Positions 16,730-27,268 of a stretch of 54,898 nucleotides of DNA are shown here, piece by piece. The notes beneath the pieces were generated by a model. That model worked only from the letters and a program-made list of their open reading frames with translations, ran no database searches and was not told where the DNA came from. How positions within the stretch are numbered: the stretch's first letter is position 1; the number at the start of each line of letters is the position of its first letter. This DNA comes from Bacteroidaceae bacterium. Lineage in GTDB: Bacteria > Bacteroidota > Bacteroidia > Bacteroidales > Bacteroidaceae. A program made the position numbers and the translations under genes. The stretch spans positions 1 to 54,898 of the forward strand of contig JAILDV010000063.1 of NCBI GenBank assembly GCA_024688885.1, written 5' to 3'.

Positions 16730-18967
16730 ATGATTGTTTGTATAGCGGAGAAACCGAGTGTGGCACGTGACATTGCCAACGTGTTGGGCGCCAAAGACAT
16801 GAAGCAGGGCTACATTGAGGGCAATGGCTATCAGGTCACTTGGACGTTCGGACATTTGTGCGAGCTGAAGAATCCTCATGAATATTTTGAGCGTTGGAAG
16901 CGTTGGGATTTATGGGATCTACCGATGATTCCAGCACGTTTCGGCATTCGTCTGAAAGATGACGACGGGGTGAAGCGTCAGTTTGCCACAATTGAGAAGC
17001 TCATGCAGGCGGCAGATAGCATCATCAACTGCGGAGATGCCGGGCAGGAAGGTGAACTGATTCAGCGTTGGGTGATGCAGAAGGCTGGGGCAAAATGTCC
17101 TGTCAAACGTCTGTGGATTTCTTCGTTGACAGAGGAAGCCATCCGTGAGGGTTTCAACAATCTAAAAGACCAAATTGAATACCAGTCACTCTATGAGGCA
17201 GGACTTTGCCGTGCCATCGGTGACTGGACACTCGGCATGAATGCCACACGTCTCTACACGCTCAAGTATGGACAGGAGAAACAAGTGCTTTCTGTCGGAC
17301 GTGTACAGACCCCCACATTGGCGTTGATTGTGCGTCGCCAACAGGAGATAGAGAGTTTTGTGCCCAAGCAAAGTTGGGTGCTCTCCACCCTTTATCGTGA
17401 CACGAAATTCACCGCCATTGCCCATGATGAGGAAGCGGAAGCTGAGGATGCTGCGGAAGTGAAGGCTGCTGCTGAGCAAGGCAAGACCATTAAGAGTAAG
17501 GGCCCTATCTACAAGCAGATAGAGTTTATGACGGAAGAAGAGGGTAGGACTGTGCTTCAATCTATTGAAGGGCAACCTTTTACGGTGACTGATATTCAGA
17601 AGAAGAAGGGAACGGAAGCACCACCGAGACTCTACGATTTGACTTCCTTGCAGGTGGATTGCAACCGTAAGTTCGGCTATTCTGCAGAACAGACCTTACA
17701 ACTCATCCAGAGCCTCTACGAGAAGAAGTTCACCACCTATCCGCGTGTTGACACCACTTTTCTAAGTGATGATATTTATGCCAAATGTCCTCAGACGCTT
17801 CGTGGCTTGAAGGGGTATGAGCAATTTACGCAACCCCTTGAAGGAAAACCCCTTCCAAAGTCGAAGAAAGTGTTTGATTCCTCTAAGGTGACGGATCACC
17901 ATGCCATCATCCCTACAGGTGTGCCCGCCATCAGTCTCACCGATATGGAGCGACGCGTCTATGACCTTGTCGCACGTGCCTTCATTGCGGTGTTCTATCC
18001 CGATTGCAAGTTTGAGACAACAACGGTGTTTGGCGAGGTAAAGCAAGCCCCCTCCGACTCTCCCAAGGGGGAGGGAGAGCCATCCGGGGTGTTGTTCCGC
18101 ACCAGCGGAAAAGTAATTATTGATGATGGCTGGAAAATAATATATAAAGGTACACCATCAGAAGAATCCGACGAAAACACGCCGGATGGTAACTCCTCCC
18201 CCTTGGGGGAGGCTGGGTGGGGGCTTGGCGAGTCTGGCCCTCACTTTCCTTCTCTTTCCGAGAAGTGGACACAACCTCCTAAGCCATACACCGAAGCAAC
18301 CCTGCTCCGTGCGATGGAAACCGCCGGCAAATTTGTTGACAACGAAGAACTTCGTGATGCCATGAAGGAGAATGGCATCGGACGTCCTTCCACACGTGCA
18401 GCCATCATCGAAACACTCTTCAAACGCCGCTATATCCGTAAGGAACGTAAAAGTCTCGTTGCCACTCCTACAGGTGTGGAACTTATTGGTATCATCCACG
18501 AGGAACTCCTCAAAAGTGCTGAACTTACAGGTATTTGGGAGAAGAAACTCCGTGAAATAGAGAAGAAGAAATATGATGCCAAGACCTTCATCGAAGAACT
18601 CAAGCAGATGGTCACCGACATCATCAATCAGGTGCGTAATGACAACTCCAACCGTCGCGTAGCCGTGACGACTGAAGCGGATTTGAAGAAAAAGAAAGCA
18701 AAGCCTGCCTCTCCACCCTCAAATCTCAATGCTCCAGCAGGTTTCCAACCTAACCCACGCGCAGGACGAAATACAAAGTCTCGTAATGCCCAATCTCCCA
18801 AACCTAAAACTACAGAAGAAGTGAAGGCTGAGCATAATCCCGATGAGGTGATAGGCATGCCTTGTCCTATCTGCCACGAAGGTCATATCATCAAAGGCAA
18901 AACAGCATATGGCTGTTCTCGCTGGAAAGAAGGCTGCACCTACAGATTGCCTTTCGACCAAGCATGA
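16730..18967 (+). CDS. topB: DNA topoisomerase III
   Basis: 745 aa type IA topoisomerase, which passes single strands to resolve linked or recombined DNA, often with RecQ (encoded downstream). The N-terminal Toprim domain begins MIVCIAEKPSVARDIANVLG, with acidic metal-binding residues in INCGDAGQEGELI. The catalytic Tyr337 is in TTYPRVDTTF. Further blocks are QTPTLALIVRRQQEIE and ENGIGRPSTRAAIIETLF. A C-terminal zinc finger is present (PCPICHEGH, then YGCSRWKEGC). Two extra loops around residues 440-456 and 483-499 are encoded by inverted copies of a GC-rich repeat and lack the character of the surrounding enzyme. Confidence 0.96.
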   Translation: MIVCIAEKPSVARDIANVLGAKDMKQGYIEGNGYQVTWTFGHLCELKNPHEYFERWKRWDLWDLPMIPARFGIRLKDDDGVKRQFATIEKLMQAADSIINCGDAGQEGELIQRWVMQKAGAKCPVKRLWISSLTEEAIREGFNNLKDQIEYQSLYEAGLCRAIGDWTLGMNATRLYTLKYGQEKQVLSVGRVQTPTLALIVRRQQEIESFVPKQSWVLSTLYRDTKFTAIAHDEEAEAEDAAEVKAAAEQGKTIKSKGPIYKQIEFMTEEEGRTVLQSIEGQPFTVTDIQKKKGTEAPPRLYDLTSLQVDCNRKFGYSAEQTLQLIQSLYEKKFTTYPRVDTTFLSDDIYAKCPQTLRGLKGYEQFTQPLEGKPLPKSKKVFDSSKVTDHHAIIPTGVPAISLTDMERRVYDLVARAFIAVFYPDCKFETTTVFGEVKQAPSDSPKGEGEPSGVLFRTSGKVIIDDGWKIIYKGTPSEESDENTPDGNSSPLGEAGWGLGESGPHFPSLSEKWTQPPKPYTEATLLRAMETAGKFVDNEELRDAMKENGIGRPSTRAAIIETLFKRRYIRKERKSLVATPTGVELIGIIHEELLKSAELTGIWEKKLREIEKKKYDAKTFIEELKQMVTDIINQVRNDNSNRRVAVTTEADLKKKKAKPASPPSNLNAPAGFQPNPRAGRNTKSRNAQSPKPKTTEEVKAEHNPDEVIGMPCPICHEGHIIKGKTAYGCSRWKEGCTYRLPFDQA
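18045..18093. repeat. GC-rich element, copy 1, in frame inside topB
   Basis: 49 bp running from AAGCCCCCTCCGACTC to CCATCCGGGGTGTT, itself a hairpin (CTCTCCC.. with GGGAGGGAGAG). It reads as SKAPSDSPKGEG-like codons between the topB strands FGEV and FRTSGK. It is the approximate reverse complement of copy 2. Confidence 0.8.
18176..18226. repeat. GC-rich element, copy 2 (inverted), in frame inside topB
   Basis: 51 bp, exactly 17 codons, from AACACGCCGGATGG to GGTGGGGGCTT. It encodes a Gly/Pro/Ser-rich stretch (TPDGNSSPLGEAGWGLG) between KGTPSEESDE and ESGPHFPSL. Its reverse complement matches copy 1 with scattered differences. Confidence 0.8.
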
Positions 18968-19040
18968 TGCATGCTGCTGATATGGTCTCATTTTTTTTCT
19001 TCATTATTTGTAAATGGTTGGCTATCAAAGATGAGCACTC

Positions 19041-19084
19041 AGCACGAAATAATATGCGCTGTAAGCACGAAATAGGATGCGCTG
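19041..19084. repeat. Two-copy 21-bp direct repeat, period 23
   Basis: AGCACGAAATAATATGCGCTG at 19041-19061 recurs at 19064-19084 with two changes. The gap between topB and tig (18968-19336) otherwise contains only a possible tig promoter and no gene. Confidence 0.75.
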
Positions 19085-19244
19085 GGTGTGTGAAATGTGA
19101 TGCACAAGGTGCGCATGTATGAGTGTGGACAATTTGCATCCAAGATGTAGGTTTGCACTTCAATTGCAGAGGGTTCATCAGGGTTGTGTGAGAAAATCGG
19201 TAAAAAAAGCAGTAAAAATAGTGTGATATTGAGGAATTTGTAGT

Positions 19245-19252
19245 AACTTTGC
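19245..19252 (+). promoter_or_regulatory. Probable tig promoter (-7 box)
   Basis: TAACTTTG fits TAnnTTTG and lies 84 nt before the tig start. The expected upstream TTTG is not clear, so the call is tentative. Confidence 0.5.
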
Positions 19253-19336
19253 AGCCGATTTTGAGAGATTGGCAACTGATAGTCAAGAAGTCAGTTGCTG
19301 ATTATTTGTGTGAAAATTAATAATTAAGGTAAAAAT

Positions 19337-20671
19337 ATGAATATTTCAGTAGAGAACATTGACAAGGTAAATGCGGTGATTACTGCCGTGGTTGAGCCTG
19401 CTGATTATACGGAGAAGTATGAGAAGGCTCTGAAGGATGCAAAGAAGAAAATGAACATGCCGGGTTTCCGTCCGGGCATGGTGCCTGTTGGCTTGATCAA
19501 GAAGCAGTTTGGCGTGAGCATTCTGGCTGAAGAGGTGAACAAGATTCTTCAGGATGGTCTTTTCGGCTATATCCGTGAGAATAAGATTAACATGTTAGGC
19601 GAACCTCTTCCTACTGAAGAGAACAATAACGTGGAACTGAAGGAAGGCGAGAGCTTCACTTTCAAGTTTGACTTGGCTATCGCACCTGAGTTTGAGGTGA
19701 GTTTGACCAAGAAGGATAAGATTGATTACTACAACGTGGACGTGACAGACCAGATGGTGGCAAATCAGGTGGACATGTATCGTCAGCGTGGTGGCAAGTA
19801 TGAGAAGGTGGACTCTTATGAGGACAACGATATGATCAAGGGTGTCATCACTGAATTGGATGTGGAGAATCCTGTGACGGCTGAGAATGTGGTGATGTTG
19901 CCTAAGTATTTCAAGGATGATGATCAGAAGAAGTTGTTCGATGGTGTGAAGACAAACGACATCGTGACTTTCAACCCATCTGTGGCATACAATAATAATG
20001 AGGCTGAGCTGACTTCGCTGTTGAAGGTGGAGAAAGAGGATGCTTTGAACCACAAGGGCGAATTCAACTTCCAAATCACAGAAATTACCCGCTTCGTGCC
20101 AGGACCTCTTGATCAGGAGCTGTTTGACACGGTGTTCCCTGGCGGTGAGGTGAAGACAGAGGCTGATTTCCGTGCAAAGGTGAAGGAGCTGATTGCTGAC
20201 CAGTTCAAGAAGGACAGCGACTACAAATTCTTGCTTGATGTTCGCAAGCATGTGACGAAGAAGGTGGGCAAACTGGAGTTCCCAGAGGAGAAGTTGAAGA
20301 AGATTCTTCTTGCTAACACGGGTGACCAAGCTAAGGTGGATGCTCAGTTTGAGAAGAGCATTGAGGAACTGACATGGCATCTCATCAAGGAGAAGCTCGT
20401 GGAACAGAACGAGGTGAAAGTGGACGATGAGGATGTGAAGAACATGGCAAAGGAAGTGACTCGCATGCAGTTTGCTCAGTATGGCATGTTGAACATCCCA
20501 GACGAGTATCTGGAGAATTCAGTGAAGGAGATGCTGAAGAAGCGTGAGACGGTTGACAACTTGATTGACCGTTGCATCGAGGTGAAGCTGGGCGTAGCCA
20601 TCAAGGAAAAAGTGACGCTGAAAGAGAGCACTGTCAGCGCAGAAGACTTCAACAAGATGTTTGAGCAGTAA
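19337..20671 (+). CDS. tig: Trigger factor (ribosome-associated chaperone)
   Basis: 444 aa. The N-terminal ribosome-binding domain contains the signature MPGFRPGMVPVGLIKKQFG (E. coli has GFRxGKVP). A middle region corresponds to the PPIase-like domain, although Bacteroidota versions are divergent there. The C-terminal helical arms end KESTVSAEDFNKMFEQ. It holds nascent chains at the ribosome exit. It is followed by clpP and clpX, the classic tig-clpP-clpX order, but a strong terminator and a separate clpP promoter lie between tig and clpP. Confidence 0.95.
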   Translation: MNISVENIDKVNAVITAVVEPADYTEKYEKALKDAKKKMNMPGFRPGMVPVGLIKKQFGVSILAEEVNKILQDGLFGYIRENKINMLGEPLPTEENNNVELKEGESFTFKFDLAIAPEFEVSLTKKDKIDYYNVDVTDQMVANQVDMYRQRGGKYEKVDSYEDNDMIKGVITELDVENPVTAENVVMLPKYFKDDDQKKLFDGVKTNDIVTFNPSVAYNNNEAELTSLLKVEKEDALNHKGEFNFQITEITRFVPGPLDQELFDTVFPGGEVKTEADFRAKVKELIADQFKKDSDYKFLLDVRKHVTKKVGKLEFPEEKLKKILLANTGDQAKVDAQFEKSIEELTWHLIKEKLVEQNEVKVDDEDVKNMAKEVTRMQFAQYGMLNIPDEYLENSVKEMLKKRETVDNLIDRCIEVKLGVAIKEKVTLKESTVSAEDFNKMFEQ

Positions 20672-20697
20672 TACATTTCATAAAAATAGAAAAAAAA

Positions 20698-20730
20698 GTG
20701 GCGAGAATTTTTGTTCTTGCCACTTTTTTT
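20698..20730 (+). terminator. tig terminator
   Basis: Ten-base-pair stem (20698-20707 with 20714-20723, one G-T pair), 6-nt loop, then seven T. The loop contains the TTTG used as the upstream box of the clpP promoter. Confidence 0.85.
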
Positions 20731-20739
20731 ATACCTTTG
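20710..20739 (+). promoter_or_regulatory. clpP promoter overlapping the tig terminator
   Basis: TTTG at 20710-20713, 18 nt, TACCTTTG at 20732-20739. The expected start is about 20744, leaving a leader of about 25 nt with AGGAG at 20759-20763. Confidence 0.7.
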
Positions 20740-20768
20740 TGTTTCAAAATGATTTTTCAGGAGACTTA

Positions 20769-21449
20769 ATGATGAATTTTATGATAAACGATTTTCAGAA
20801 ATATGCTACTAAGCATTTGGGAATGAATAGTATGGTGCTTGATGATGTCATCAAATCTCAAGCTGGTTATCTGAACCCCTACATCTTGGAAGAAAGACAG
20901 CTGAATGTCACTCAACTGGATGTTTTCTCTCGTTTGATGATGGACAGAATCATTTTCTTGGGTACGGAGGTGAACGATTATACAGCGAATGTGCTGCAGG
21001 CGCAGATGCTGTATCTGGATAGTGTGGACAACACTAAGGACATCAGCATCTATATTAACTCTCCCGGTGGTAGTGTGTATGCAGGGTTGGGTATCTACGA
21101 CACGATGCAGTTCATCAATAGCGATGTGCAGACTATCTGCACAGGCATGGCGGCAAGCATGGCTGCTGTGTTGCTGGTGGCGGGTAAGGAGGGTAAGCGC
21201 AGTGCGCTGCCTCATAGCCGTATCATGATTCATCAACCGATGGGTGGTGCTCAAGGTCAGGCAAGCGACATCGAAATCACAGCCCGTGAGATTCAGAAGT
21301 TGAAGAAGGAGCTCTATACCATCATCAGTGACCATAGCCATCAGCCTTTTGACAAGGTGTGGGCAGACAGTGACCGTGACTACTGGATGACCGCTGAAGA
21401 GGCGAAAGAGTATGGCATGGTGGATGAAGTGCTGGCGAGGAAGGTGTGA
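20769..21449 (+). CDS. clpP: ATP-dependent Clp protease proteolytic subunit ClpP
   Basis: 226 aa from ATG 20769. The frame is open further upstream to 20661, but that would place the start inside tig and before the promoter and terminator. AGGAG a few bases before 20769 also supports this start; ATG 20772 is an equal alternative. The catalytic Ser130 lies in GMAASMAA and His155 in RIMIHQPMGG. The oxyanion-forming SPGGSVYAG loop is intact. ClpP forms a barrel of two rings that degrades proteins unfolded by ClpX, encoded next. Confidence 0.96.
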   Translation: MMNFMINDFQKYATKHLGMNSMVLDDVIKSQAGYLNPYILEERQLNVTQLDVFSRLMMDRIIFLGTEVNDYTANVLQAQMLYLDSVDNTKDISIYINSPGGSVYAGLGIYDTMQFINSDVQTICTGMAASMAAVLLVAGKEGKRSALPHSRIMIHQPMGGAQGQASDIEITAREIQKLKKELYTIISDHSHQPFDKVWADSDRDYWMTAEEAKEYGMVDEVLARKV

Positions 21450-21548
21450 TTTTGAGAGTTGAAGAGACTGAAGTTTAAGGCTCTGGTCATAAGGCTTTAG
21501 TCTTGTAGGGGAGATTACACATTATATATAATAATAAGGAAGAAATAA

Positions 21549-22781
21549 GTGGCAAAATTGAATAAATGCTCGTTCTGCGGACGGACAGAACGCGAAGTTG
21601 ACTTACTGATTTACGGCATTGACGGGTATATATGTTCGGATTGCGTGGAACAGGCTGGCGCAATTGTCAAGGAAGCAAAGGCGAAGAAGAGTAAGGATTC
21701 GAAGTTGCAGAACCTGCCAAAGCCTCAGGAAATCAAGGCGTATTTGGACAAGTATGTCATTGGACAAGATGCTGCCAAGATTGCGCTCTCTGTGGCTGTG
21801 TATAACCATTATAAACGTCTGAACCATCGTGGTGAGACGGATGATGTGGAGTTGGAGAAGTCGAACATTATCATGGTGGGTAGCACGGGCACAGGAAAGA
21901 CGTTGCTGGCAAGGACCATCGCAAAAATGTTGCTGGTGCCTTTTGCCATAGTCGATGCGACGGTGCTGACAGAAGCTGGCTATGTGGGCGAGGATGTGGA
22001 GAGCCTTCTGTCTCGTTTGTTGCAAGCAGCCGATGGTGATGTGAAGCAAGCAGAAAAGGGTATTGTCTTTATTGACGAAATTGACAAGATTGCCCGTAAG
22101 GGTGACAACCCGAGTATTACGAGAGACGTGAGTGGCGAGGGTGTGCAGCAGGGTCTCTTGAAGCTCTTGGAGGGTAGCGTGGTGAATGTACCGCCTCAGG
22201 GTGGACGAAAGCACCCTGAACAGCAGTTCATTCAGGTGGATACACGAAACATCCTCTTTATCTGCGGCGGTGCTTTTGATGGCATCGAAAAACGTATTGC
22301 TCAGAGACTGAACACGCATGTTGTGGGATTTGATGCTGCCAGAAACGTGGCGAAGATTGACAAGTCGAACATGATGCAGTATATTGCGCCAATGGACTTG
22401 AAGTCATTTGGCCTGATACCTGAGATCATTGGGCGTCTGCCTATTCTGACCCATCTTGAACCTTTGGACAGGCAGGCATTGCGCTCCATCCTGACGGAAC
22501 CGAAAAACTCAATTGTCAAGCAGTATAAGAAGATGTTTGAGATTGATGGCGTAAAACTGACCTTCGAGGAGGAAGTGCTGGACTATGTGGTGGACAAAGC
22601 CATAGAGTTTAAATTGGGTGCACGAGGTTTGCGCTCGCTCATTGAAGTCATCATGATGAAGCCAATGTTTGAGGTTCCATCGACAGACGTGAATGAGTTT
22701 ACGGTGACACTCGATTTTGCACGTCAACAGGTGGAAAATGCAAACATGGCGGTGCTAAAAGAAAGTACAGAGGATAAATAA
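21549..22781 (+). CDS. clpX: ATP-dependent Clp protease ATP-binding subunit ClpX
   Basis: 410 aa AAA+ unfoldase that feeds substrates to ClpP. The start is GTG at 21549; it gives the complete zinc-binding domain (CSFCGRT near residue 7 and CSDCVEQA near residue 35). Walker A is GSTGTGKT, Walker B is [13 protein letters not shown]. The substrate-gripping pore loop appears as GYVGEDVE, and the IGF-type ClpP-docking loop region is present but not exact. Gap from clpP is 99 nt with no terminator seen. Confidence 0.97.
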   Translation: MAKLNKCSFCGRTEREVDLLIYGIDGYICSDCVEQAGAIVKEAKAKKSKDSKLQNLPKPQEIKAYLDKYVIGQDAAKIALSVAVYNHYKRLNHRGETDDVELEKSNIIMVGSTGTGKTLLARTIAKMLLVPFAIVDATVLTEAGYVGEDVESLLSRLLQAADGDVKQAEKGIVFIDEIDKIARKGDNPSITRDVSGEGVQQGLLKLLEGSVVNVPPQGGRKHPEQQFIQVDTRNILFICGGAFDGIEKRIAQRLNTHVVGFDAARNVAKIDKSNMMQYIAPMDLKSFGLIPEIIGRLPILTHLEPLDRQALRSILTEPKNSIVKQYKKMFEIDGVKLTFEEEVLDYVVDKAIEFKLGARGLRSLIEVIMMKPMFEVPSTDVNEFTVTLDFARQQVENANMAVLKESTEDK

Positions 22782-22824
22782 ATGTGATTTTTTCATAAAA
22801 TTGTCACACTTTTCTTGTTTTTTC

Positions 22825-22855
22825 TTTGATAATACAAAACAGAATCATAACTTTG
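22825..22855 (+). promoter_or_regulatory. recQ promoter
   Basis: TTTG at 22825-22828, 19 nt, TAACTTTG at 22848-22855. The leader to the recQ ATG would be about 58 nt. Confidence 0.7.
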
Positions 22856-22917
22856 TTCATAGAATGCGTAATGTCCCCTCAGATAATGCTCTCTAACATC
22901 TAATTTTCTAACATCTA

Positions 22918-25506
22918 ATGAAGAAATTCGCAACACTCCAGCAGGCGCTGAAATATTACTTTGGCTTTGACACATTCAAAGGCGACCAAGAGGCTATCAT
23001 CAAAAACCTTCTTGATTGTAAGGACACTTTTGTGCTGATGCCAACTGGTGGCGGTAAGTCGTTGTGCTACCAGTTGCCAGCATTGTTGATGGAGGGAACG
23101 GCGATTGTGATATCTCCGTTGATTGCCTTGATGAAGAACCAAGTGGATGCTATCAAGCATATTAGTGAAGAGGATAGCGTGGCGCATTTCATCAATTCAT
23201 CGTTGAGCAAGGCGAACATTGATCAGGTGAAGGCTGACATCATGGCTGGAAAGACCAAGATGCTGTATGTGGCTCCTGAATCGTTGACGAAGGAAGACAA
23301 TGTGGATTTTCTCCGTCAAGTGAAGATTTCTTTCTTTGCCATCGATGAGGCCCATTGCATTTCGGAGTGGGGACATGATTTCCGCCCTGAATACCGCAAG
23401 ATTCGTCCAGTCATCAACTGGATTGCAATGGCTCCTGTCATCGAACTCTTCCTGCCTCGGGAGAAATTTATGGTCATCAAGGGATTGACCGACACGTATC
23501 GTGCGAAGAAGCAGAAGTTTGAGGAGATGAACAAGGAATTCAAACAATTTCCTGATCGTGTGGATGAACAAGAGCTGGAAGCATTGGAGAGAAGCGTGAA
23601 GGGATTGGCTGAGGTTATTGCCTTCATGGGGGAGATGAAGGAACAAATTAAGGAGAAGTCGGACAAATGTCCTCGATTGGATGCCCGTTTCGTGGATTCC
23701 TTATTGGAGATGATGCCAGTTATCCGTCGTGACTATCAGGCACTGAGAGAGCGTATGGCTGATGAACCGGCAGTTATGGCTTTGCCGGATCTCCCTTCTG
23801 ATGAGGCGATTATGGAGGCTTCGTCCAAGATATATGATGCCCCTGTCATCGCCTTGACTGCTACAGCCACTGACAAGGTGCGCAACGATATCAAGAAGAA
23901 TCTCGGCATCGTTGAAGGAAAGGACTTCAAGTCATCCTTCAATCGCCAAAATCTCTACTATGAAGTGCGCCAGAAAACGGCAGAAGTGGAGAAGGATATC
24001 ATCAAATTCATCAAGCAGAACCCCAACAAGAGCGGTATCATCTATTGTCTCAGCCGTAAGAAGGTGGAAGATCTGGCAGAAGTGCTTCGTGCCAACAACA
24101 TCAAGGCTGCTGCTTATCATGCTGGCATGGATAACAAAGACCGCAATGAGACACAGGATGACTTCATTATGGAGCGTGTGGACGTCATTGTGGCCACCAT
24201 TGCTTTTGGCATGGGTATTGACAAGCCTGATGTGCGCTACGTGATTCACTACGATATCCCGAAGAGCCTTGAAGGTTACTATCAGGAGACAGGCCGTGCA
24301 GGAAGAGATGGTGGTGAGGGTAAATGTATCACCTACTACTGCCACAAGGATCTCGAGAAGTTGGAGAAGTTCATGAAGGACAAGACGCCGGCAGAGAAGG
24401 ACATCGGCACGCATCTTCTGAGTGAGACAGCTGCTTATTGTGAATCGTCTGTGTGCCGTCGTAAGATGTTGCTGCACTATTTCGGTGAGGAATATGACAA
24501 GGAGAATTGCGGAAACTGCGATAATTGTTTGCATCCGAAGACCAAGACCGACCAAATGGAGAATCTGCTGCTTGCATTGCAGGTGATTTTGGCTGTGAAG
24601 GAAAACTTCAGGAAAGAATACATTATCAATATCTTGCGTGGTGAGGAGAACGAGACGATTTTGAGCCATAAGCACGAGAAGTTGGAGCAGTTCGGCGCTG
24701 GTGCTGACGTGGAAGAAACAATGTGGGATGCCATCTTCATTCAAGCCAGCTTGGATGGTTACATAGAGAAGGAAGTGGAATCATACGGTTCATTGAAACT
24801 CACGAAGGCAGGCAAGAAGTTCATCAAGAAGCCCGTACCGTTCATGGTGGTGGAGAACAACGATTTCGACGGCGATTTCGATGATAGTTCTGACCAAGGT
24901 AGCACAGGCGTGGCTGATGAGGTGCTGTATGGCATGCTGTTAGATCTTCGTAAAAAAATTGCCCAGAAACATAATGTACCTCCGTATGTGGTGTTTCAAG
25001 ATGCATCGATTGAGTCGATGTCCACCCTCTATCCAATCAACGAAGAGGAGTTGCAGAACATCCCTGGTGTTGGTGCAGGTAAGGCAAAACGATATGGCAG
25101 CGAGTTCTGCAAGCTTATTCAGCGACATTGTGAGGACAATGACATTGTTCGTCCGACTGACATGCGCGTTAGGACAGTGGCAAACAAGTCGAAAGTGAAA
25201 GTGAAGATTATACAAGCCATTGACCGAAAGGTGAGTCTTGAGGATATAGCAAGGAGCAACGGACTTGACTTTGACGAATTGTTGGACGAGATGGAGGCTA
25301 TCGTTTACAGTGGAACGAAACTCAATATCGACTATTACTTTGAGGACATAGAAATGGACGAAGATGTCATTGATGAAATCTACGACTATTTCCGTCAAAG
25401 TGAGACAGACGACCTCGACACAGCGCTTGACAACCTTGACGGTGACATCTATGAAGAGGATGTGAGGTTAGTGCGCATCAAGTTCATCAGCGAGCTGGCG
25501 AACTGA
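22918..25506 (+). CDS. recQ: ATP-dependent DNA helicase RecQ with an inserted segment
   Basis: 862 aa, longer than the roughly 600-730 aa usual for RecQ. Walker A is [14 protein letters not shown], the DEAH motif is [20 protein letters not shown], motif III is ALTATAT, and motif VI is [13 protein letters not shown] zinc-binding domain follows ([17 protein letters not shown], then CGNCDNC), then an HRDC-like domain ([17 protein letters not shown]). Between DEAH and motif III an extra 136 residues (about 173-308) are inserted, rich in Lys and Glu and probably helical. The insertion starts and ends with APVI, and the DNA there repeats CCTGTCATCG at 23434 and 23842. The frame is kept and all catalytic motifs remain. 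Confidence 0.95.
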   Translation: MKKFATLQQALKYYFGFDTFKGDQEAIIKNLLDCKDTFVLMPTGGGKSLCYQLPALLMEGTAIVISPLIALMKNQVDAIKHISEEDSVAHFINSSLSKANIDQVKADIMAGKTKMLYVAPESLTKEDNVDFLRQVKISFFAIDEAHCISEWGHDFRPEYRKIRPVINWIAMAPVIELFLPREKFMVIKGLTDTYRAKKQKFEEMNKEFKQFPDRVDEQELEALERSVKGLAEVIAFMGEMKEQIKEKSDKCPRLDARFVDSLLEMMPVIRRDYQALRERMADEPAVMALPDLPSDEAIMEASSKIYDAPVIALTATATDKVRNDIKKNLGIVEGKDFKSSFNRQNLYYEVRQKTAEVEKDIIKFIKQNPNKSGIIYCLSRKKVEDLAEVLRANNIKAAAYHAGMDNKDRNETQDDFIMERVDVIVATIAFGMGIDKPDVRYVIHYDIPKSLEGYYQETGRAGRDGGEGKCITYYCHKDLEKLEKFMKDKTPAEKDIGTHLLSETAAYCESSVCRRKMLLHYFGEEYDKENCGNCDNCLHPKTKTDQMENLLLALQVILAVKENFRKEYIINILRGEENETILSHKHEKLEQFGAGADVEETMWDAIFIQASLDGYIEKEVESYGSLKLTKAGKKFIKKPVPFMVVENNDFDGDFDDSSDQGSTGVADEVLYGMLLDLRKKIAQKHNVPPYVVFQDASIESMSTLYPINEEELQNIPGVGAGKAKRYGSEFCKLIQRHCEDNDIVRPTDMRVRTVANKSKVKVKIIQAIDRKVSLEDIARSNGLDFDELLDEMEAIVYSGTKLNIDYYFEDIEMDEDVIDEIYDYFRQSETDDLDTALDNLDGDIYEEDVRLVRIKFISELAN

Positions 25507-25526
25507 CGGTTGTTCAAGAATCAGTG

Positions 25527-25597
25527 AAAACTAAAAACCAAAAGTGAAAATCACTCACCATCGAGATGAGTAAAATGAACTTTTGGTTTTTAGTTTT
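25527..25597. terminator. Long inverted repeat after recQ
   Basis: Bases 25527-25545 and 25579-25597 form a perfect 19-bp stem (AAAACTAAAAACCAAAAGT with its complement) and a 33-nt loop, ending in T-rich sequence. It probably ends recQ transcription before the guaB promoter. Confidence 0.65.
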
Positions 25598-25616
25598 TAG
25601 TTTTCTGTTCTTTTTC

Positions 25617-27149
<1,533 letters not shown>

Positions 27150-27211
27150 GCGTTTTCTGACAGACGAAAGAAATCTGACTTAATCTTTCATCTGAACGAT
27201 ATATCATAAAG

Positions 27212-27245
27212 ACGAAGGGCTGTACCAGCAGGTACAGCCCTTCGT
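27212..27245. terminator. Bidirectional terminator between guaB and the Nfn-like gene
   Basis: A perfect 15-bp stem (27212-27226 with 27231-27245) with the tetraloop AGCA. It lies between two convergent genes. No long T-run follows on the plus strand. Confidence 0.8.
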
Positions 27246-27268
27246 TCATTATGAATGATTTTACTTGT

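Noticed and set aside
20661-20768. Upstream start of clpP within tig
   Set aside because: It would include the tig terminator and clpP promoter, and the extra residues do not resemble ClpP.
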